Source of the DNA: Sipunculus nudus
Taxonomy: Eukaryota > Annelida > Sipuncula > Golfingiida > Sipunculidae
Assembly (NCBI GenBank): GCA_026874595.1
Contig: CM049306.1
Span: 15,893,019-15,957,018, forward strand
Reading direction: 5' to 3'
DNA length: 64,000 bases
Shown: positions 1 through 12,400 of the stretch, piece by piece
Numbering within the stretch: the first letter of the stretch is position 1
Layout: the number at the start of each line of letters is the position of its first letter
The notes under the pieces: model-generated
What the model was told of the DNA's origin: nothing
What the model saw: the letters and a program-made list of their open reading frames with translations, nothing else
Databases searched by the model: none
Translations under genes and position numbers: made by a program

Positions 1-879
1 TATTGGAATTCAGACAGGTCTGTTATTCCATAGGTCTGGAGCCCTGAATTCCAACAGATCTGTAATTCAATAGGTCTGGAGCCCTCATAGGTTCAAATCA
101 TCCCTGTGAATTTGGGAAAGCTGCAATAGATTGTTGTTGAGTTATCATGCACGAAAGAAAATCAGCAATCGGGCTGTGGCGGCCATATTGAAATTCAGAC
201 AGGTCTGTTATTCAATAGGTCTGGAGCCCTCATAGGTTCAAATCATCCCTGTGAATTTCAGAAAGCTGCAGTAGGTTCTTGTTGAGTTATTGTGAGCAAA
301 AGAAAATTGCGATTGGGCTGTGGCAGCCATATTGGAATTCCGACATGTCTGTAATTTGATAGGTCTGGAGCCCTCATAGGTTCAAATCATCCCTATGAAT
401 TTCGAAAAGCTGCAATAGGTTGTTATTGAGTTATCATGCGGGAAAGAAAATCAGCCATCGGGCTGTGGTGGCCATATTGGAATTCAGACAGGTCTGTTAT
501 TCCATAGGTCTGGAGCCCTGAATTCCAACAGGTCTGTAATTCAATAGGTCTGGAGCCCTCATAGGTTCAAATCATCCCTGTGAATTTCAGAAAGCTGCAG
601 TAGGTTCTTGTTGAGTTATTGCGTGCAAAAGAAAATCGCGATTGGGCTGTGGCAGCCATATTGGAATTCAGACAGGTCTGTTATTCCATAGGTCTGGAGC
701 CCTGAATTCCAACAGGTCTGTAATTCAATAGGTCTGGAGCCCTCATAGGTACCAATCATCCCTGTGAATTTTGGAAAGCTGCAGTATGTTGTTGTTGAGT
801 TATCGAGCGCAAAAAAAAGTGTCAAGGACGGACTGACACAGTGATCACTATAGGGCACCGCTTGTCAAGCGGGGCCCTA
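1..879 (-). mobile_element. Element E1: tandem-core repeat with terminal hairpin (truncated by window edge)
   Basis: About five tandem units share the phrase GGTCTGGAGCCCTCATAGG, which starts near 73, 218, 362, 547 and 731. Spacings are about 145 bp, or 185 bp where a 40-bp internal segment is duplicated. To the right come a short GACGGACTGAC stretch and a near-perfect hairpin at 851-879 (TAGGGCACCGCTTG, one base, CAAGCGGGGCCCTA; one mismatch). In the other families here the hairpin plus GTCC microsatellite marks the 5' end, so I read E1 on the minus strand with its 5' end at 879 and its 3' end outside the window. E2 near 22.1-23.1 kb is a second copy. Element status is well supported; superfamily is inferred. 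Confidence 0.75.
851..879. other. Terminal hairpin of E1
   Basis: Arms of 14 bases surround a single central base, with one mismatch. The inner core CCGCTTG-T-CAAGCGG is a perfect 7-bp stem. The E2 hairpin at 23083-23112 is the same structure with more substitutions. Read on the plus strand the sequence continues CTAA then T, which resembles a Helitron 3' end (CTRR|T). The E2 copy reads CTAC there, and a better 3' end lies at its other side, so I treat this hairpin as the 5' end. Confidence 0.75.
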
Positions 880-1619
880 ATAAAATGTTATAATATTGTT
901 TCAACACAATTCAATGATGGGCATAAAAGGAAAATAATATTTCTTGCCGGTCCTGGACCTTTATCACTGATAATTTTTTATAACAGATTAATGAATATTT
1001 AAAGCTCATTAAATTAAGATGAAATATTTTTTTTATTTCTGAAAACATGTCTTTACAAAATGAAAATCATCATAAAAGTTTCCCTGGCAAAATACGTGGA
1101 GACAGATATTTAACTACAATTGCGCTAAATTTAAATATAATAGTGCTAAATAATGAAGAGTCTGTCTTTTATCAGTATCAAAAGTAATAAAGTGTGTGCT
1201 TAAGATATTTACAAACAAATTTATAACATAGTAGGATGTTTTCAAAGGAAAATTGAGATTGTTTTATGGTTATTTATGTCCTGGGGGTATTGAATTTAAG
1301 GACTCAGCAAATTTGATATTGTCCCTTGAGACATAGTCATAACATTTTGTCCTAGGGGAAAATAGCTTGTTGGACCATTATGTAATGACCATGTTAAGAT
1401 CTTGTGGTACCAAGAAGCTTCCGAAATCATGTCTTATGGTCATTGTGATCTGTGCTCAACTTCTTTTAAATGATCTTAAAATGATTTTAACTGATCCAGT
1501 TCTGGATAACATCCATCCAAAAGAATGTTCAAGTTCAGGATTTTTTATACTTGGCAGCATTTATTTTAGTAACACTGATTTTTATCATGGTTACCTGCCA
1601 ACTTTGACAACACAATTCT
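880..1619. other. Unique A+T-rich DNA, no gene seen
   Basis: No ORF with family-like composition, no clear repeat and no convincing splice-site pair. The only longish open frame (1367-1651) has unremarkable composition and runs into the adjacent minisatellite. Confidence 0.6.
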
Positions 1620-2050
1620 TGCTTAAATTTTATCAAAACATTCTTCCCTAAGAATCTCTTGTATTTCTTTAAGACTTGTCAACTTTATCAAAACTTTTCT
1701 TGCCTCCGAATCTCTTGTTTTTCTTCAAGACTTGTCAACTTTATCAAAACATTTATTGCCTCAGAACCTCTTGTTTTTCTTCATGACTTGTCAACTTTAT
1801 CAAAACATTTCTTGCTTAATAACCTATTGTTTTTCTTCAAGACTTGTTAATTTTATCATAACATTTCTTGCCTCAGAACCTATTGTTCTTCTTCATGACT
1901 TGTTAATTTTAACATAACATTTCTTGTCTCAGAACCTTTTGTTTTTCTTCAAGACTTGTCAACTTTATCAAAACATCTCTTGCTCAGTATCTCTTGTTTT
2001 TCTTCAAAACATTTCAGCTTTATCAACACATTTCTTGCCTCGGAATCTCT
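1620..2050. repeat. 56-bp minisatellite, about 7 copies
   Basis: The phrase AAGACTTGTCAACTTTATC, or a close variant, starts at about 1671, 1727, 1783, 1839, 1895, 1951 and 2006. Spacing is 56, 56, 56, 56, 56 and 55 bases. Each unit also holds a CTTGCCTCAGAACCTCTTG-like segment. Short open frames here are by-products of the repeat and are not genes. The array runs directly into the T-run that opens the family C element at 2051. Confidence 0.9.
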
Positions 2051-2520
2051 TTTTTTTAGTGAACCTGTGAGCTTATATGTGATGGTGCTGCGTTGTTTGG
2101 TGTCCAGTGTCTGTTCATCAACTTACACTATCTTGAAAACAGCAGGAGCTGGCATCACCAAACTTTATGCAAAAAATCAGATATCAGATTTTGCTTATGT
2201 ATTGGCTATCTGTGTTTACTTAGATTTTATGGAGACAAAGATAAAAAAGATTTAAAAATCATCTTCTCCGAAACTGTCAACAATCTCCCTCAATTTTGTT
2301 CAAATTGTTCTAGTACGTTGAATTTTGGCTGAGTAACAGAAAGCTGAACTTAGTCATGTGGCCAAAAAAAGATACTTAAATAACAATATCAGAAAAGGCT
2401 GGAGCTATCATCACTATGCAAATGTTGGTGACATGAGTCATATATGAAATTGAGGTATTGGTGGACCACCTGTATCCACCTTTTTTGTACAGGGGCCATC
2501 AGTCATCAGTACATAGACCC
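2051..2520 (+). mobile_element. Family C repeat, copy 1
   Basis: It opens with a T-run and AGTGAACCTGTGAGCTTAT, then a GTGCTGCGTTGTTTGGTGTCC segment that looks like a decayed GTCGTCCG microsatellite. The body CTATCTTGAAAACAGCA...GCATCACCAAA...TATTGGTGGACCACCTGTA aligns with 36437-36960. No 3' module is visible before family A begins at 2525, so this copy is probably 5'-proximal only. It encodes nothing recognisable. Confidence 0.7.
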
Positions 2521-2530
2521 ATAATTTTTT

Positions 2531-2559
2531 AGCTCAGATGACTATAAGTCATCTGAGCT
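2531..2559. other. Perfect 5' hairpin of family A
   Basis: AGCTCAGATGACT (2531-2543), ATA loop, AGTCATCTGAGCT (2547-2559): 13 of 13 bases pair. The same hairpin occurs at 18193-18221 and 43676-43704 with one mismatch each, and in a variant form in family B at 7671-7700. Confidence 0.9.
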
Positions 2560-5103
2560 ATAGTCGTGGTCCATTGTCCGTCGTCTGTCCGTCCGTCCGT
2601 CCGTAGATGTGGCACGTTTTGAAACCGTAAGACCTAGGAATCCAAAATTCAGCATAATGTTAGATGTCTCCAAGATCTCCTACCAAGCTGAAAACTGGGT
2701 CTTTGCGACTTCTTTCCTTTGAGAAATTAAGGAAAAACCTCAATTTTTTATTAAAAAACCTATTTTCACACTTCAGGACTGCCTAATATCAAAACCACTC
2801 ATCTGTTTTCCCTCATATTTACCATAAATATTCTTCTATATAGTTCCTATGTACATGCCAGAAATTATGTCTGTATTATATAATTTAAAAAAGTTACGGG
2901 CCCAAACATAATGCATTTGAAATCAGGAAAGATATTTGATCACTTAACACAAAACTTGTTAAAGCTATGGACTTTTTTTCCAGTAATATAACTTTAATTT
3001 ATCAAAATTAAATTGTATACCCAAAATTAGATCAAAATCTTTTAAATTTTTTAAAATATTAACAAAAATAAAAAATTGGTACCTTAAATTTTGCCCAACT
3101 TTGACCATGGCACTTTTTTTTCCTGTAAGTACTGTGGATTTAATTTTCTCAGCATGTTTTTGTTAGCATTTTGTCTGTTAACACCAAAAATTTGAAACCA
3201 GTTGATCAAAAACTGTAGATTTTATTCAAGTTTTCAAGCACCATGTAACAAATTGTTTACATCAAGCTAGTGTTATGCAGTTTGCAAGAGCTCAGCTCCC
3301 CAGCTTCAGCTCCCAGTACCTAAAATTTGGCATACAATTAGATGTCTCCAAATTCCCTGCCATGCCAAGAATTTGGTCACTAGGACTTAATACCTTCGAG
3401 ATATTAATGAAAAACTTCATTTTTCCATTAAAAACCCATTGTTACACTTCAAGACTGCCTAATATCAAAACCACTGATGTGACTTTAATCATATATAATA
3501 TACATATTTTTCTATACATTCTCTATGCATATGCCAGAAATGATGTCAGTATTGCGTAATTGTTTTAGGTTATGGGCCCAAACATAATGCACTATGTAAA
3601 AAATCAAGAAATATATTTACTCCCTTAACAAGGGGATTGCTGAAGCTAGAGTTTTTTTGCCAGGGATGTAACATTATTTAATCAAGATTCAATTGAATAC
3701 CCCAAATTAGTCCTGAATTTTTCAAATTTTATATGTTATTAGTATAAATATAAAATTAGTACCTTAAATTTTGCCCAACTTTGACCATGGCACATTTGTT
3801 TCCTGTGAGCACGGTTGATATAATTTTCATATCATGCACACAAGGATTTCAGCTTTTTAGTTTAGAAAGCTGAAAGAAATTGGCCAAAAATTGTAGCTTT
3901 TATTAATGTTTTTATGAGACCATGTCTGACCTTAACTCTCTCCAGCCCCTCTTGAGTCACCTGTATGTTGACCTTGTTGTACTTTCAGCAAATTATGCAT
4001 GCTTGAGGCGAGCCATACACTGGGGCAGGTAGGCAGCTTATGGCCAGCCACAGTTGATCCAGGTGTCCAACCCAACTCATCTAGTAGTTTTAACCAACAA
4101 CATAACAATTAACAATAAATTAATAAATTTTTATTGTTTTTTAATAACAAATTAAAGAAAAATAAAAAGGAATTTGTTAGTTTATAATAACAGGAAATCA
4201 ACTTGCAGTTACTGATGATATAAGAATCTTGTATCGATGGATAGAATGTCACATACTCCAAATAACACCATGCAGTCACCTATGGTATTTTTCAGTTCAA
4301 TTTTAATGATAAAAAAGTAAATCATATTATTCATTACTAATCATTAGGGATCATATGAAGGAAATTAATGATAGACAAAGATGCAGTTGATATTATTAAT
4401 CTAGATTCCTACTGTGTCTAGTGTGTACATTGATGTGAAATTAGTCCAAAATGAATATATTACATTTATTTTTTTTAATATAAATAAAAGCCATAAAACC
4501 AGGTACTTTTGATCATAATTTAAATGTGTGAATTTTGTATATTCTGGATTCTCAACATCATTGTTTGGTGAAAACTGAATAAATGCCAGTAATGGTGGGA
4601 ATACTTTGCAATTGTATTTAAATACGAATATGAATATGTACTCCATTATAAAATTTCTTGCATAAAGAATTGGAATTCAGGTAAAAAAGAAAGTATATGA
4701 ATACCAGTGCAAATACTTTCAAAATGTATTCATGAATGCATTCATGAATATATTCTTTAATATTATTTTAATAATCATTTCAGTTTTATTTCATTTTAAA
4801 AAATCATAAGATTCTCTTATTATTTTTAATAAAAATTATATTTGGGACAATATTTGTAATTTTTTTTTAATAAATAGTTATATGTTCTGCTTATAAGTTA
4901 TATGGCCAAGTCAAAATCTGTGTGACAATAGTACTCCATTTGTTAATAAAATAAATGAAATCAATCCTCTTCCCTGTCTCCAAAGATAATATCATTATCA
5001 TACATAAGCTAAACACCAACAACTCATAATAAAGCTTATATTTATTACCACACCAAACCAGCATGTGCCTCATTCCTAAATCATATTTTTTAATCATATA
5101 TAA

Positions 5104-5139
5104 CAGCTGAGCGCTGTGACCAATAGGTCCCTTGTTTTT
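5104..5139 (+). other. 3' terminal module of A1
   Basis: CAGCTGAGCGC, then GACCAATAGGTC (an imperfect palindrome), then CCTTG and a T-run. The same module closes A2, A3, A4, B, D and a remnant near 61.3 kb. Confidence 0.8.
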
Positions 5140-6366
5140 AGTCGGAGCTAGCATCCCCAAATTTTATACAAATATCTGTCATATATCAAATGTTGTGGGA
5201 TTGAGCTTGTTTTTTGCTAAAATTTAATTGAATATATGTATATGCATAATTTGACATGATATGAGATAATATATGGTATATTATACCACGTGCCTTAAAA
5301 CATTTTCCTCCAAAGGTGTGTTTTTACAAAATTTGTTTAGGAAGTGGAGATATCTGACTGCTAAATGATATGCATAAGGTAAATTGTGAAGGGAAAACTG
5401 CCAAATCAGTGAATATTTGCATGAAGTTTTTATCCTCTCAATGTAGAATGTAAATTAGGTATAATGTTGGTACACTAGGACCATATCTAATTTGTCCTTG
5501 GTGCCTATAAGTAACTGTGTTAAAAATCAGGATCTCACTTCTCATGTCTGTGCCAGTCTTGCAGTTGAGGTAACTTTTTTGCCACTTTTTGTGATTATAG
5601 ATCCCTTAAATCACGTTAAACTTCATATAGAAAGTATTAAACACATATTAGTAGACCTTATTGATATTTAAGACTTCAGAATCAGTAAATGCATGTATTA
5701 TGTAAAATGTTGACCATGTCATATCAGGCAGTAGTTTTAAAAGACTGTAGCCCTTTTCTATGTATAGAGACAGAAAAAAATCCCTTTTTTATGTACCAGG
5801 GGTCGTAATAATGCCTTTCCACCTGTCTCAGACAGGTAAACATGTGCATGGAAAGACATTTTTCATTTTGTACCATTCCATTGGAAAGGTCACACATTAG
5901 TAGCAGACAAGTAGTAAAAAACATGACACAAAAAAAAAACAAATATTTTACATGCAGGTGGTGTTCCACTGATTCCCTATATTTCCTATAATTTCCTAAA
6001 AGAATGGCATATAATTTCTTAGACTTTCTTAGGCCCTCATCTCCTATCTATTCCTATTTTTTTTTCACTGCGTAATCATGTTTCTGATATAAGTGTTACT
6101 ATTGAAAACATTAAGTTCTTTTTGCATCCCAGTGTGCATGTAGGATGGCATGTAAGATGGCAGAAGCAGGTTTACACTAAGCAAAGTATAACTGAAAGTT
6201 TAATATGAATGTAGGATGTATCTTTAGCGGAAAGACAAATTTTCTGCTGAAAGGCAAAGCTGTATTTATGCCTTTCTGTTAGAAAAGTTGAAAATTTCAA
6301 AGTATTGTGATCCATGCATTTTTTATCAACATAGAACACCTTTGTTCTTTGGTCCATATATAGAGT
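5140..6366. other. Unique A+T-rich DNA, no gene seen
   Basis: No repeat family shared with the rest of the window and no credible exon. The minus-strand open frame at 5724-5969 lacks recognisable motifs and codon-like composition. Confidence 0.55.
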
Positions 6367-6855
6367 AAAGGCCCCTTTACACAGGGCTGCCACCTTTGTG
6401 CCACCTTTGAGCAACCCAAAAATGAACAGAACACTCAATGGTCGCCTAACCCCAGAAAATCTTGTTTCTGTGTAATTGCTCCATAAACGTTTCAGAGATA
6501 CTTGTGCCTCCCTTGAACCTCCCAAAATGCAGCATTAGGACATTTTCTTTCCTGTGAAAAATGTGCCACCAGAGCGACCACTGTGCCTCCATTCTACAAC
6601 TACGGCAATGCTTGTGCCTCCCTTCTGCCTCCTTTGAGCCACCTTTGAACAACCCACCAACTCGGCGATCTTTGTGCAATTGTTTTGAACATGTTCAAAA
6701 ACTCACGTCCATGGTGATGCCTGAAACTCCTGTGTACCACCTTTGAACGACCTAGGCAACCATTCTGCCTTCTTTCCGCATCCTAAGATGACCTGGTAAG
6801 TTTTGAGGTCGCACACAGAAGGCAGAAAGGTCGCTATTCTGTGTAAAGGCCCCTT
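6367..6855. mobile_element. MITE-like element with about 43-bp imperfect terminal inverted repeats
   Basis: The left end reads CCTTTACACAGGGCTGCCAC, and the right end read on the minus strand CCTTTACACAGAATAGCGAC. Similarity continues through ACCTTTGTGCC / ACCTTTCTGCC to a CRACC block. The 11-mer AAAGGCCCCTT lies in direct orientation at both edges (6367-6377 and 6845-6855) and may combine target duplication and terminus. Inside, CCACCTTTGA(A/G)C(A/G)ACC-like phrases recur, so the open frames on both strands are repeat shadows. The superfamily is not assigned. Confidence 0.7.
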
Positions 6856-7665
6856 AACCCAATTTAATCAATCCCTGGACTTGATGCACTGGACCTTTAT
6901 ATCTCCACTCAATTCATTCATACACATAGCCACCTGTACCTTTCCTAATATCCTACACACTGACCAACAGGCAGAAGTGAAACAAACAGAAAAACTTTTG
7001 TAAAAATGTAACCTTGGTCCAAATTGTTTGGTTGAATTGGTAAAAAACATAGCTTGTAAAGAATTTCCCACATAGGGCTTCATGAAACTGATCATAATGT
7101 ACTTTACTGCTGGGGCCATACAAGTAATATCTCCATTTGCTGCTAGGGACCTAGTGGTACAGCCAAGTTACTTACACTTTTTTATTGACTACAGTCCCAG
7201 GACACTGCAGCTCAATGTGTAGACATCCTCTTGATGAAACAAAGTGGTCTAGAACAAAAAATAAACAACTCTACAAAACCATGGGATAAAAATGTAAGAT
7301 AAATACTTTCCATAAGGGAGCATTTAACTGGTTAGTTCATATGTCATGTAGAGACACTTCTAAGAGTTTTACCTCATTTCTGGTGCCGGGTTGAGATGAT
7401 GTGTATTTGCCATTTAAACACCTCCTGAGACCATCACTTAATATATCAGATGGTAAAGTGGTGTTTTGGGACCTGTAACTGCTGTAACTATCACAGTGTA
7501 TCTACTATAATTTGTAGTATTTCTGTGCCTTGTACATTCATTGCAAAGACTTCAAAGGTGTATATAGTTGACATGTATGAACATGACAATTTGTCGATTA
7601 GTCATGTAACCTCATTTCTGAAGAATAGGGTCAGACTTTAGTGTTCCAGGAACATGGGTGAGTTT
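6856..7665. other. Unique DNA, no gene seen
   Basis: Nothing repetitive or coding could be supported between the MITE and the family B element. Confidence 0.55.
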
Positions 7666-9406
7666 TTAGCTCAGCTGACTTTCAGTCATGCTGAGCTATA
7701 GCGATCACTCTTTGTTCATCGTCCGTCTGTCCGTCTGTCTGTCTGTCTGTGTGTCCCTCTGTCCGTTAACATGGCACAAATCGTAAACGCCGGACTTACA
7801 ATCTTGTAACTTGACCTTCTGAGAGGTCGATAAAAAAAGTCCTTGGAAACCAGAAATTAGGTCTCCGTTACCCATATCCTTTCGAGCTATTGGTCCCCAA
7901 AGTACCCCCCAGAATAGTCAAAAATTTCATACAAAAACTTCAATATCTCATTAACTACATCACTGATGGTCATGATTTTTGGCATACATTTTGATCATGA
8001 GATGTTCCATCAGTTCCTGCAGACTGGTGGCGCCACCTGTATTTTTCAATTTTTTACGAATTTTTTTCTCTATTTTTGAGACCTTTAAAAATGTGAACAT
8101 CTGTTAACAGGGCACAAATCGTAAAGACTGAACCTAGAATCTTCATTTGTTGACACAGTAAGAGACCTATGAAAAGTCTCCATGGAAACCTGAAATTAGG
8201 TCTCTGTTACCCATATCCTTTGAGTTGTGGGGCTCCCAATTACCCCCAGAATAATGGAAAATTTGATAAAAAAAACTGCACCATCTCAATAACTACAACA
8301 CTGATGGTCATGATTTTTGGCATACATATTGATCAAGAGGTGTTCCATCAGTTCCTGCAGTCTGGTGGTGCCACCTGTATTTTTCAAATTTTTATAATTT
8401 TTTTTCTCTATTTATGAGACCTTTAAGGATGTAGTTATCTGTCAACAGGGTACAAATCTTAACGACTGAACCTAGAATCTTCATTCTTGACACACGGGGA
8501 GCCCCATAAAAATTCTCCATGGACCTGAAATTAGGTCTCTGTTACCTATATCCTTTGAGCAATGGCACTCCAAAGTACAGCTCAGAATAATGGAATATTT
8601 GATGCAAAAGCTGAAGTATCTGAACAACTAATGCAGAGATCACCATAATTGTTTGCATGGATATTGATCATGGAATGTTTCATCAGTTTCTGCAGACTGA
8701 TGGCACCACATTTATTTGTTCGGGTTTTTTTACGAATTTTTTTCTCAACTTTTGCGACCTTTAAAGATATGGGCACAGGGCACAAATTGTATAGACTGGA
8801 CCTAGAATCTTCATTCTTGACACACAGGGAGATCCATGAAAAGTCTCCATGGAAAATGAAATCAGGTCTCAGTTACCCATATCCTTTAAGCTATAGGACT
8901 CCGAAGTATCCCTTAGAATAATGAAAAATTTGATACAAAAACTGCAGTATCTCAATAACTACAACACTGATGGTCATGATTTTTGGCATACATATTGATC
9001 ATGAGGTGTTCCATCAGTTTCTGCAGACTGGGTGCGCCACCTCTATTTTTTCAAATTTTTACAAATTTTTTTCTCTATTTTTGAGACCTTTAAAGATGTG
9101 GTTATCTGTCAACAGGGTACAAGTTGTAACAACTAATGCAGAGATCACCATGATTCTTTGCATGCATATTGACCATTAAGTCTTTTTATTAGTTTCTGCA
9201 GACTGGTGGAGCCACTTGTATTTTTTACGCATTTTTTCTCTATTTTTGAGATATATAAATACAGACACAATTTTGGCCTGTTGGTTAATCTGTTTGATGC
9301 TTCAGTTGAATGGGTATATATACTACCATTCAGATGATAAAATTTCCTTTTGCGAATCTCTTCCCAGTCAGCTGAGCGTCATGACCCATGGGTCACTTGT
9401 TTTTGC
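7666..9406 (+). mobile_element. Family B element (complete architecture)
   Basis: It opens with a T-run, a hairpin at 7671-7700 (AGCTCAGCTGACT, TTC, AGTCATGCTGAGCT; one extra base) and a (GTCTGTCC)n microsatellite at about 7720-7765. Core units of roughly 330 bp repeat about four times. Each carries CAGGG(C/T)ACAAAT, CCTAGAATCTTCATT, CTGAAATTAGGTCTC and ACTGGTGGCGCCACCTGTATTTTT or decayed versions. The end at 9368-9405 is CAGCTGAGC...TGACCCATGGGTCA followed by CTTGTTTTT, with a perfect 14-bp palindrome. Open frames at 8169, 8649, 8970 and 9216 fall within core units and I do not treat them as genes. Confidence 0.85.
9368..9405 (+). other. 3' terminal module of family B with perfect palindrome
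   Basis: TGACCCATGGGTCA is fully self-complementary and is followed by CTTG and a T-run. The CAGCTGAGC just upstream is complementary to the GCTCAGCTG in the 5' hairpin, forming a subterminal inverted repeat. Confidence 0.85.
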
Positions 9407-12400
9407 TCCTTTTAACTTAGCTGATGTTAAGTCACATATATGCTATTGGAAGCACATTCATAGATCAGCCCTGCTTTGTGGGTATTTCCTACACATAATT
9501 AATCTTGAAGAAAAATCTGTGTTATAAAGCAGGTTGTTCTGATTACAGATTATTATGAAGTCTCACTCTTGATCACTGCGACTTTATTTTCATCAGCTGT
9601 GACCACCAATTATTTACAGACGGAAAAGTTTCATCCAACTTAAATCCGACACTATTTTAATATGATATATATTTCTTACAAGTATGTCATCATGTGGGTG
9701 TTTGAAAATTCTGTTTCTAAAGTGAGTTGATATTTGTGTATTAGTATAGTATTTGATTACCTTGTGCTATTAAGTCATGTGGCAATTTCTGCCTTCTTTC
9801 ATGTTCTGCAAATGAAGATATTTCACTATATATACTTCTTAGCCTAAAAGAGGATCACTGCATAAGAGTTTGCAGGATTTAGTCCAAAGAGATTCTCTCT
9901 TGTTTTCATGGGACCACCTCAGGTATTCATAACAGAGAGATCCTTGTAAGGTTCCTTGTGTGACTGAGTTCCATAAAGTACCATGTATAAGCCAGAAAAT
10001 TAGTTCTCAGGTATCATATATAGTCTAAAACTCATTCTGGCTTGTACTGGTTACATGCATTAAGACCAATAGGTGTCTTGGTCTTTCTCCTATGTGGATG
10101 TTGCCTTTATTGCACAAAAAGTCTGTGAATTTTGATGTTCTTGTATTTCCTTGATATATACAGTGATTTAGGTCAAGTTGTTGTTGTGACTCTAAATATG
10201 ACTGCATGTGTCTCTAACCGTGACTCTGTCTACTTCTGGTTGTGACTCTGATCATGACTCTGTCAGTGACCCAATCTGTCTACTCCACGTTTATTTATAC
10301 TTATATACATGTAAACAGTTATTTAGTTTACAACTAATGAATTATGCCTGAACAGTTACGGATTATTCATTGAACTGTGAAAGTGAAACTACTGTGGTTA
10401 TTCTTTGAACTGTGAAAGTAAAACTGCTGTGGTCCATTAAACATTCTGGCTTTTACTTATATGATTTTACTCCTTAATATGTACATGTATATAAAATGGA
10501 ATACCTATCAGTAAATGTCCTATCAGTTAGGGCTTTGAAGATCATAACTTGACTTAGAAGCAGAACTTTTCTATGTCATCTTTAATAATAAAGTCATGAC
10601 TTTGAATCAACATTCATAGTTGTTATTTCAGATTTTAAAAAAATTAGTTGCCAAAGGTTTTTTGATAACCTGGCAGTGTTGATATTTCAAAGAAGTTTGA
10701 TTTATCATTTCAACTATTAAATATATCACAACCATTTGGTGTAAATAGGGCAGTTTTAATATCATGAAAATGCTTTTAGTAAATGTTAATGTTTATGTAA
10801 ACAATAAATTTCTATAATGCCTTGATATATTCTTTTTAAAAAAGAAATTCACATAATCCATTGCCTGTATTGAAAATGTAAGCAAAATTTATATAACCAT
10901 ATCCAGACTCTAAGAAATATTTCATGTTGTATAGATCAATATTATTGTCATGGCACATGCAATCCCAGTAATATTTAATGAATGTCATTTCATGATCTCC
11001 TCTTTTTCCATGGGGAATGCACAAAATCTGTATGATCTTTATTGAAAATATATGTAAAATTTATATTGGTATGTCCCCACTCCTTTTATAATGAACCATT
11101 AATACTAGGGGACTGGGTCATTTGCAATGATATTTAGGAGTCTTTGATCTGGCTTTATATGCATTGATGCATATAATACATGTTTGACTGCCATGAAAGC
11201 TGTAAGGGTTGTTAATGGAATCAGTCAGTCTCTTGTGCAGTCTCAGTAATGGTGAGTACTGCTGCTGAAGCTCTCCACCAGAGGTCCTCATTGATGTATT
11301 ATTGATCGGCATGGCTCGCTGCTTTATAGCTGGTGTGTTGGGTTAGTCTTCGCTTAGTCCTTCATGGTGTTTCATAGGTTTGGCGCATCTGAATTCCTCA
11401 TGGTCACTAGGTGAGTGTAGTTCATCTTGATTTATACTTTCCAGTGTTATCAATGGATCAGCTTATCCTTCATGCTCTGACAAGTATTCGCAACATAGAT
11501 TTTGTTAGATTATTGTCATCAAACTGACAACAGTACAACAGATGCTTTGGAAACTTGAGAAGAGTTGTTGATGAGGGCTTGAAGCATCAGGGTCCATGCA
11601 TTCGTCGGCAAGTTATTTCTGTTGATATATGATACAAATGACATAAGTATAGGTTCTCTTCTCTGAATGAATAAATGATACAAATTACATAAGAACAGGT
11701 TCTGTTAAGTGTGTTTTTAAAGTTATCTGATGAGACTAAGTTAGCAATTAATATTACATTGAAGCAGCAGTGTTTAGGTAAATAAATAATAAGGTTATTA
11801 GATTCCATTGCCAGACAAAACTGATGATCGAGTTACCGGCTGTGGTATATTTCATAGCATTATAAAAAATTGCCTGAATCTTCTGTGTGTTCTTCAGGTG
11901 AATTTTTAACTCACAAAGTATTGCAGTTATAAAATATTTAAATATATTTTATAAGTATAGATGGTTTTTGAATGTTTTTAAGCAGTGATTTTTACAGAGA
12001 ATTCAGAGGTGTTCTTAAAGTCATACATAATAATCTATTTGGCTTGTCAATATATATATGTGCAATGTAGAACTCTCTTATGTGGCAAGTTTATTGTATG
12101 TAACATGCAAATGTTGAATTGTGTTACTTTTCTTTCATAAAACATTTCATAAAAAATTTTTAGACATTCATCCTATTTTTTGTCATATGTAGGAAACAAC
12201 CATAAATATATCACGGTAGATATAGATTTGCATATATATTTGAAAATTAATTTGAGATATATTCATTATCTTTCCTATATTTGAAAATTAATTAGGCATC
12301 TCTCAGAGACCTTAATTGTAAAAAAATGTCATCTGTTCCTGTTGTCAAAGAGGTGGACCTGTCATTTTTAACGTATATTGCCACCTCCTTCTTATCCTTT

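Larger units (their letters stand above)
2525..5139 (+). mobile_element. Family A element, copy A1 (near complete)
   Basis: The 5' end has a T-run, a perfect hairpin at 2531-2559 and a GTCCGTCCGTCC microsatellite at about 2576-2604. Two core units follow with a period near 677 bp; the phrase AACCCATTGTTACACTTCAAGAC recurs with variants near 2753 and 3430. A 3' region (about 3950-5100) aligns with 21170-22115 plus 23160-23350 of copy A3. It ends in the shared module CAGCTGAGCGC...GACCAATAGGTCCCTTGTT at 5104-5137. AGCTCAG-type sequence near the 5' end and CAGCTGAGC at the 3' end form subterminal inverted repeats. No coding capacity is seen, so it is non-autonomous; a Helentron-like affiliation is inferred. 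Confidence 0.8.

Noticed and set aside
1..800. GGTTCAAATC in each E1 unit resembles a tRNA/SINE B box
   Set aside because: No A box at suitable spacing, no cloverleaf, and other units read GGTACCAATC. It is a chance match.
851..880. E1 hairpin plus CTAA|T read as a Helitron 3' end on the plus strand
   Set aside because: E2 has CTAC at this position and a better hairpin plus CTAG|T at its opposite end, and the microsatellite lies on this side, as at the 5' ends of families A, B, D and F.
1367..2332. Overlapping plus-strand open frames of up to 99 codons
   Set aside because: They run through the 56-bp minisatellite and family C repeat. The repeated peptide is a consequence of the DNA repeat.
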